Assembly (NCBI GenBank): GCA_036266975.1
Contig: DATAWZ010000088.1
Location: forward strand, 1-17,623
Direction: 5' to 3'
DNA length: 17,623 bases
DNA from: DATAWZ01 sp036266975
GTDB taxonomy: Bacteria; Actinomycetota; Thermoleophilia; Solirubrobacterales; Solirubrobacteraceae
A program made the translations under genes and the position numbers. The notes under the pieces are model-generated. The model was given only the letters and a program-made list of their open reading frames with translations, searched no databases and was not told where the DNA came from. This document shows positions 13,222-17,623 of this stretch, piece by piece. The stretch's first letter is position 1; every line of letters starts with the position of its first letter.

Positions 13222-14942
13222 GACGGCGCTCGACCAGCGAGACGGCGCAGGTCGCGGTCGGCGAACCACGGTCGCAGCCGCACCCTTGCGGGCGGAAGGT
13301 TGCCGTAGACGAGCACGGCGGTGCCGTGCTCGGCCTGGCGCAGCGCGTGGGGAGGCGCGAGCGAGCGGTAGGTGGTGGACTCGGTGGTGGAGGCGCGGCC
13401 TTCCTGGCCGGCGGTGGTGGAGTGCTGACGGATCTCCTGGTCGCCGAGGATGCGGGCGGCGAAGTCGAGCGTGTCGGGGTCGGCGATCCCGGAGCCGATG
13501 AGCTTGGCGCGGTGGTTGTTGACGATCGTCGCTGCCCGGGTGCCCCAGCGCTCGCGGATCTGCGCGACGTCCTGAAAGACGGAGACGAGCTGGATGCCCT
13601 GGCCGGCTGCGGTGGCGGCCAGCGTGTCCAGGCTGGGCAACGGCGCGACGTTCGCGGCCTCGTCGAGGACGAGCAGGAGCGGTGGATCGAGGGGCTGCCC
13701 GGTGCGCGTCGCGCGCTCGTAGACGGCGGCGACGACCTGCTCGACCAGCGTCGCGAACAACGGCCGCAGGCGCGCCTGTTCGTGCGTCGGCGCGCACAGA
13801 TACACGGTCGCGGCGGAGCCGTCGAGGAGTCGGTCGGCCAGCGGCTGGGGGTCGTAGGCGGCGGCGAGGACGCGCGGGTCGGCGTAGGCGGCCAGGACGG
13901 TCTCGGCGGTGGTGTAGATCGACGAGCGCTGACGCTCGTCGCGCGCCCACGTCGCCTGGGCGGCGGTCAGCGCATCCTCGTCGCCGTACTGCTGCAGCAC
14001 GTCGCGGACCTCATCGACCTCCTGCGTATCGACCCAGCGCACGACGTCGGCCATCGACCCGTCATCCACGGTGGCCGCGGCCAGCAGAACCGGGCCGAGG
14101 AGCTTGGCGGCGGCCGAGTACCAGAAGTCGGCGTCGGCCAGCGTCGAGCCGCCGGGCTGGGCGGCGGCGCACATCGCCGCCGCGGCGCGTTGCGCGCCGT
14201 GCCAGGTGGTGCAGTCCACCAGAGGGCTCCAGCTGGCGCTGTCGAGGCCGGTGGCCTCGGTGGGGTCGAAGACGAGCACGTCGCCGAGCTGGCGGCGGCG
14301 GTCGATCGTGTCACGGAGGAGGTCGGTCTTGACCGATGTGGCCAGCACCGGCCCGGCCCATTCGAGGATGGCCGGCACGGCCAGGCCCGTGGTCTTCAGC
14401 GACTGCGTCGGGGCGATGACGATCGCCGACTGGCGCGCCTCGGCGGCCAGTAGCCGGCCGTGCGCGCGGCCCAAGGTCACGCGACCCGGCTGCGGCGCGC
14501 GGACCGTCAGAGCGCGCAGGTCATCGCGCCGCGCCCACCGCGCCGAGTCCTCCCGGCTCGGTGAGGACGAGACGGCCAGGAGTCCGGTGTCGCGCACCCA
14601 GCGCGCCAGCCGCAGCAACGCGAGACCGACCGCGACCCCGACGGCGAGGACGACGGCAGCGGCGCCGTAGAAGCCGGTCGGGCCGGGAAGGGCGGACCGC
14701 GCGTGCGGCGCGAAGGCCTGGCGGGGATCGCCGAGGTGACCGGGAAGCCGGGCCAGCGCAGACGCGACGTCGCCGAGCGCCGGGGCCGGGCCGCCGCCGA
14801 ACAGCACCGCGGCGACGGCGGCCGTGAGCCACACGACGAGCGCAAGGGCGACGACGCCAATCAGGACGCCGACGGCGACGCGCTCGCCCAGGCCGGAGCC
14901 GTCGGCGGGTCCGGGCCAGCGCGGGGTCGCGCCGGTGCTCAC
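13218..14942 (-). CDS. VirD4/TraG-type coupling ATPase
   Basis: The coupling protein links the relaxase-DNA complex to the secretion channel. Of its 574 residues, two N-terminal membrane segments are VAVGVLIGVVALALVVWLTA (22-41) and AAAVVLAVGVAVGLALLRLA (94-113). The P-loop reads APTQSLKTT (177-185), where Leu replaces the usual Gly before the Lys; VLATSVKTDLLRDTI (199-213) and Walker B LLLVLDEAANV (422-432) follow, with QGIQLVSVFQDVAQIRERWG (448-467) and NNHRAKLIGSG (475-485). The start is GTG at 14942, whose GTGA overlaps the virB4 stop. The long frame to 15824 covers virB4 and is rejected. The order virB4-virD4-lipoprotein-hydrolase fits a conjugation operon. Confidence 0.93.
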   Translation of the reverse strand: MSTGATPRWPGPADGSGLGERVAVGVLIGVVALALVVWLTAAVAAVLFGGGPAPALGDVASALARLPGHLGDPRQAFAPHARSALPGPTGFYGAAAVVLAVGVAVGLALLRLARWVRDTGLLAVSSSPSREDSARWARRDDLRALTVRAPQPGRVTLGRAHGRLLAAEARQSAIVIAPTQSLKTTGLAVPAILEWAGPVLATSVKTDLLRDTIDRRRQLGDVLVFDPTEATGLDSASWSPLVDCTTWHGAQRAAAAMCAAAQPGGSTLADADFWYSAAAKLLGPVLLAAATVDDGSMADVVRWVDTQEVDEVRDVLQQYGDEDALTAAQATWARDERQRSSIYTTAETVLAAYADPRVLAAAYDPQPLADRLLDGSAATVYLCAPTHEQARLRPLFATLVEQVVAAVYERATRTGQPLDPPLLLVLDEAANVAPLPSLDTLAATAAGQGIQLVSVFQDVAQIRERWGTRAATIVNNHRAKLIGSGIADPDTLDFAARILGDQEIRQHSTTAGQEGRASTTESTTYRSLAPPHALRQAEHGTAVLVYGNLPPARVRLRPWFADRDLRRLAGRAPS

Positions 14943-16333
14943 CGCACCGCCGCCGCGGGCTGGCGCACGGCCATGCGCGCATCGGTATCGACCAGCTGCG
15001 CCTCGAAGCTCGACAGGCGGTGGTGGACGAGGAAGGAGCGCTGCCCGACCTTCCACAACGCCTCGCCGCGGCGCAGCGTGGGGAGCAGCTCGGCCTCGGT
15101 CTCGGTGAGCCCGAGCAGGTCGCGGGTCACGGCGAGCTGGTCGGTCGGCTGGGCGTAGATGACGCGGGTCTCGGCGTCGGCCAACAGGCCCTCGGCCAGC
15201 CGCGCCTCCCGTGAGCCTTCGGCGCCGGCCGCGCGCAGGTCGGAGAGGCGGTGCATGACGATGAGGTTCTGCACGCCATAGGCGCGCGAGTGCTTGAAGG
15301 AGTCCTGCAGCCACTCGCCGATGCCGAGGTGGCTGAAGATCCGCCAGGCCTCGTCGACGACGACGATCAGCTTGTCGCCGACCTGGCCGTCGGCCTCGGC
15401 GCGAGTCCGCTGGGCGTCGACCTGGGCGCGCAGCCACGCGGCCGCGCACGTCATCAGAATGCCGAGCGCCGCTGAGTCGTAGACGGCGTGCAGGTCGATG
15501 ACGACCAGCCGGGCGTCGAGGTCCAGGCCCGGCGTGGTCGGGCCGTCGAACATCCCGCGCAGGTCGCCCTCGCACAGCCGCTGCAGGCCGAGCGCCGCCT
15601 GCCGTGTCGCCTGCGCCAGCTCTCCAGCGTCGGTGGCCAGCGCGGCGGCCATCTCGCCGGAAGGTCGCAGGAGGACTTCGACCACGGCCGGCAGCGTCGG
15701 CTCCTCGGGCCGGGCGTTGAGGACCTTCAGCGCCTCGCGCAGCCCGGCCTCCTCCTCCGGGGCGAGCGGCCGATGCAGCGCCCCGGCGCACACGGCCTGC
15801 AGCAGCCGAAGCTGGCCCTGCCATCCCGCTTCACGGGCGATCGGGTTCAGCCGCAGCTCGCCGCCGGGCTCCAGCGACAAAGGGGTGACGCCGAACGCGT
15901 CGGCCAGCGCGCCATACTCGCCCTTGGGGTCGATGATCCACGCCCGGCGGCGAAACACCGACTGGCGCCACACGTAGGTCTTGACCAACGAGCTCTTGGC
16001 GCGCCCGATCTGACCGATGACGAGCATGTTCGGCGAGGTCAGCTCGCGCCCGTAGAGCTCCCACGGGTCATAGACGAAGCTGCCGCCATAGGCGTCACGG
16101 CCGATGTAGACGCCGCGCCCACCCAAGCCGCCCTCGGCCACGAACGGGTAGGCGGCCTGTAGGTGCGCGGTCGTCGACGCGTGCCCCGGCCTCTCGCCCG
16201 GATGCCGGGCCGGTAGCAGCCCGCCGGAGACCGCCTCGCGCTCACGGCTGCGCTCACGGCTGGCTTCTTTTCGCGCGCGAGCGCGCGCACGCGCGCGAGA
16301 TCCCTGGTCACGCCGGAGGCTCGGCGTTCTCAT
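14939..16333 (-). CDS. VirB4-like conjugative transfer ATPase
   Basis: This ATPase powers assembly or substrate movement in the type IV secretion channel. The 464-residue protein starts with an Arg/Ala-rich region (RARARARARKEA, 13-24), then YDPWELYGRELTSPNMLVIG (88-107), P-loop GQIGRAKSSLVKT (107-119, Ala before the Lys), RAWIIDPKGEYGALADAFG (130-148), and Walker B KLIVVVDEAWRIF (321-333) with HSRAYGVQNLIVMHRLSDLR (348-367). It is shorter than typical VirB4 proteins (about 800), because the N-terminal half appears to be encoded by the upstream SCO6880-type gene. The ATG at 16333 overlaps that gene's TGA (ATGA), and its own TGA overlaps the coupling-protein GTG. The longer frame to 17074 is not coding upstream of this ATG. 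Confidence 0.92.
   Translation of the reverse strand: MRTPSLRRDQGSRARARARARKEASRERSREREAVSGGLLPARHPGERPGHASTTAHLQAAYPFVAEGGLGGRGVYIGRDAYGGSFVYDPWELYGRELTSPNMLVIGQIGRAKSSLVKTYVWRQSVFRRRAWIIDPKGEYGALADAFGVTPLSLEPGGELRLNPIAREAGWQGQLRLLQAVCAGALHRPLAPEEEAGLREALKVLNARPEEPTLPAVVEVLLRPSGEMAAALATDAGELAQATRQAALGLQRLCEGDLRGMFDGPTTPGLDLDARLVVIDLHAVYDSAALGILMTCAAAWLRAQVDAQRTRAEADGQVGDKLIVVVDEAWRIFSHLGIGEWLQDSFKHSRAYGVQNLIVMHRLSDLRAAGAEGSREARLAEGLLADAETRVIYAQPTDQLAVTRDLLGLTETEAELLPTLRRGEALWKVGQRSFLVHHRLSSFEAQLVDTDARMAVRQPAAAVR
16265..16310. repeat. Alternating CG/GC tract within the virB4 5' end
   Basis: The stretch TCGCGCGCGAGCGCGCGCAC followed by GCGCGCGA is almost pure purine-pyrimidine alternation, a Z-DNA-prone composition. 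It encodes the RARARARAR segment of the VirB4-like protein. Confidence 0.6.
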
Positions 16334-17623
16334 CTCAGCCCTCGGGCGAGCGGCAGGGTGAAGGTGAAGCCCTCGGCCTGTTGGCCGTAGAGCCGGGTGA
16401 GCTCGAGGCGGGCCTGTTGGGCGGCGTGCTCGACCTCGGCGCAGGATCGCTCGAGAGTCTCCTCGTCGGGCGCGGAGACGGTGACGTAGCCGGCGAAGCG
16501 GAACTCGGCGTGGCCGTCGGCGAGCTCTTCCTCGCGGCGCATGGTGGAGTCCTGCTGCTGGCGCCGGCGCGCCGTGGTGACAAACCCCTGGCGGGCGCGG
16601 GTCTGCTCGTCGGCGATGTCGGTCGTTCGGGCGGCCTCGACCTTGCGGATCGCCACTGACGGTGGCACGGGCTCCATCACGGTGGAGACCGATCGCAGCA
16701 CGTTGGTCTGCATCAGCAGCGGCGCCAGGAACGTCGCGCCGACGTCGATGCGAGGCCACTGCGCGACCCAGTAGGTGGCGTGCAGCGCCGAGTCGGTGCG
16801 GTACTCGCTCCACGTCGCGTCGGCGGCCAGCGGCCACGTCTGCGCGGGCGGCGTGCCGGCCTGGTCGGGGGAGACGGCGGCCAGCCGGTTGCGAAACGTG
16901 CGTCCGTAGGGGTCGTAGGCGTCGCGGATAACTCGCGCGAGCATCCGCGGACGCAGCGCACCCTGGACCTGCACGTCGGCGGCGACCAGCCGCTCGGCCA
17001 GCGTCTCGAGCTCGCGCAACAGCAGCGCGACAGCGCCCTGGTCGCCCTTGCCCAAGCGCTTGACCTGCCGCCACGCCTTCTTGGCGTCGATCTGCACGCA
17101 GACGAACAGCTCATGGTCTTGCGTGACGGCGCCCGCGGACTCGACCAGCTCGATGTACGACGCAACGCTGGAGGTCGCCAGCGGGACGGCGGGGTCGCGC
17201 TCCTCCTGCAGGTAGCGAGCGACCTGGTCGCCGTCGGACGGGACGGTGCGCTCGATCCACTGCAGCCGCCGCACCGGCGAGCTCTCACGCGCGAGGCCCG
17301 CGAGCACCGACCCCCACCCGGCCAAGCGACGCTCCTGCTCGGTCTGATCGAGCAGCCCGAACGACCGCACCCGCACGGACAGCACGCCGGTGTAGGTCTT
17401 GGCCTTGGCGTCCTTGAGCACGCCAACGTCCTCACCTCGCAGCGGCGCGGCGAGCAGCATCACTCCGGCCACCTGGGGCGGGAGCGACACCGGTTCGACC
17501 TCCTCCTCCTCCTCCTCCTCCTCCTCCTCCTCCTCCTCCTCCTCGTCGTCGTCTTGGTCGCGGTCGGCGTCGGGCCCGCGGCCGTTGCGACCCGGCCGGC
17601 CGATGTGGCGGGTGCGGCCGGTG
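16330..17623 (-). CDS. SCO6880-family type IV secretion protein, 5' part outside the window
   Basis: The translated C-terminal part matches the SCO6880-family style: KTYTGVLSVRVRSFGLLDQT, ERRLAGWGSVLAGLARESSP, VRRLQWIERTVPSDGDQ, and the region after ADGHAEFRFAGYVTVSAPDE that resembles the N-terminal part of VirB4/TraC proteins. Such proteins sit directly upstream of the VirB4-like ATPase in actinobacterial conjugation operons and probably act with it. The open frame does not begin at GTG 17490; it stays open to the window edge, through an acidic run of three Asp and fifteen Glu (17500-17553) and an upstream GRTRHIGRPGRNGRG. The predicted N-terminal membrane helices of this family would be outside the window. 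Its TGA overlaps the virB4 ATG. Confidence 0.88.
   Translation of the reverse strand, partial: TGRTRHIGRPGRNGRGPDADRDQDDDEEEEEEEEEEEEEEEVEPVSLPPQVAGVMLLAAPLRGEDVGVLKDAKAKTYTGVLSVRVRSFGLLDQTEQERRLAGWGSVLAGLARESSPVRRLQWIERTVPSDGDQVARYLQEERDPAVPLATSSVASYIELVESAGAVTQDHELFVCVQIDAKKAWRQVKRLGKGDQGAVALLLRELETLAERLVAADVQVQGALRPRMLARVIRDAYDPYGRTFRNRLAAVSPDQAGTPPAQTWPLAADATWSEYRTDSALHATYWVAQWPRIDVGATFLAPLLMQTNVLRSVSTVMEPVPPSVAIRKVEAARTTDIADEQTRARQGFVTTARRRQQQDSTMRREEELADGHAEFRFAGYVTVSAPDEETLERSCAEVEHAAQQARLELTRLYGQQAEGFTFTLPLARGLR
17500..17544. repeat. Fifteen tandem GAG codons (CTC on plus strand)
   Basis: A perfect triplet repeat encodes fifteen consecutive Glu, preceded by three Asp (GAC, 17545-17553), in a loop of the SCO6880-type protein. 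Because the unit is three bases, slippage would change linker length without breaking the frame. The homopurine strand could also form triplex DNA. Confidence 0.95.

Noticed and set aside
11866..13308. 480-codon open frame on the plus strand
   Set aside because: Antisense to the wall hydrolase and lipoprotein, both of which show clear motifs; the translation has no recognisable domain.

Overview
This window is a high-GC, actinobacterial-type stretch of a conjugative element (an ICE or plasmid backbone; no integrase, ParA or replication initiator is visible, so the two cannot be told apart). The mix of a MobF relaxase, an SCO6880-family secretion protein, a VirB4/VirD4 pair, a bifunctional SLT/M15 wall hydrolase and an ECF-like sigma remnant is what I would expect in Actinobacteria, possibly the Solirubrobacterales/Thermoleophilia. 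That host guess rests on protein style only.

Layout, read right to left because nearly all backbone genes are on the minus strand. (1) About 17623-11629 is a tightly packed type IV secretion operon: SCO6880-family protein (5' end outside the window), VirB4-like ATPase, VirD4/TraG coupling ATPase, lipoprotein, and membrane-anchored lytic transglycosylase/M15 peptidase. Three of its junctions are 4-base ATGA/GTGA overlaps. (2) About 11632-11407 holds a small plus-strand gene and a perfect LexA-type SOS box. (3) About 11361-8990 is a DNA-processing block: a 24-residue leader ORF coupled to an AEP-like primase with a CHC2 zinc finger, then SSB, a small coiled-coil protein and a ParB-like protein. 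Two of these units are preceded by copies of the same elaborate hairpin element, and ssb is preceded by a strongly G-rich leader. (4) About 7085-5002 carries an ArdC-type antirestriction protein, a small unknown, a sigma-factor gene broken by an internal deletion, and a 96-residue unknown. (5) 4176-4991 on the plus strand is a TIGR02391/Ymh (HEPN-like) gene, probably defence cargo, separated from the relaxase by a hairpin-rich intergenic region that is a candidate oriT. (6) 3918-895 encodes the 1007-residue relaxase-helicase. (7) 887-1 is a decayed edge: a frameshifted small membrane protein, an ArsR-type regulator and the first 20 codons of an IS3-family transposase leaving the window.

How the parts fit together: the relaxase would nick and unwind the DNA, VirD4 would couple it to the VirB4/SCO6880 channel, and the SLT/M15 enzyme would open the wall. 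In the recipient, ArdC, SSB, primase and ParB would protect, coat, prime and stabilise the incoming strand. The least explained items are the duplicated leader element (8990-9098 and about 11281-11361), the SOS box at 11407-11422, and the G-rich ssb leader.
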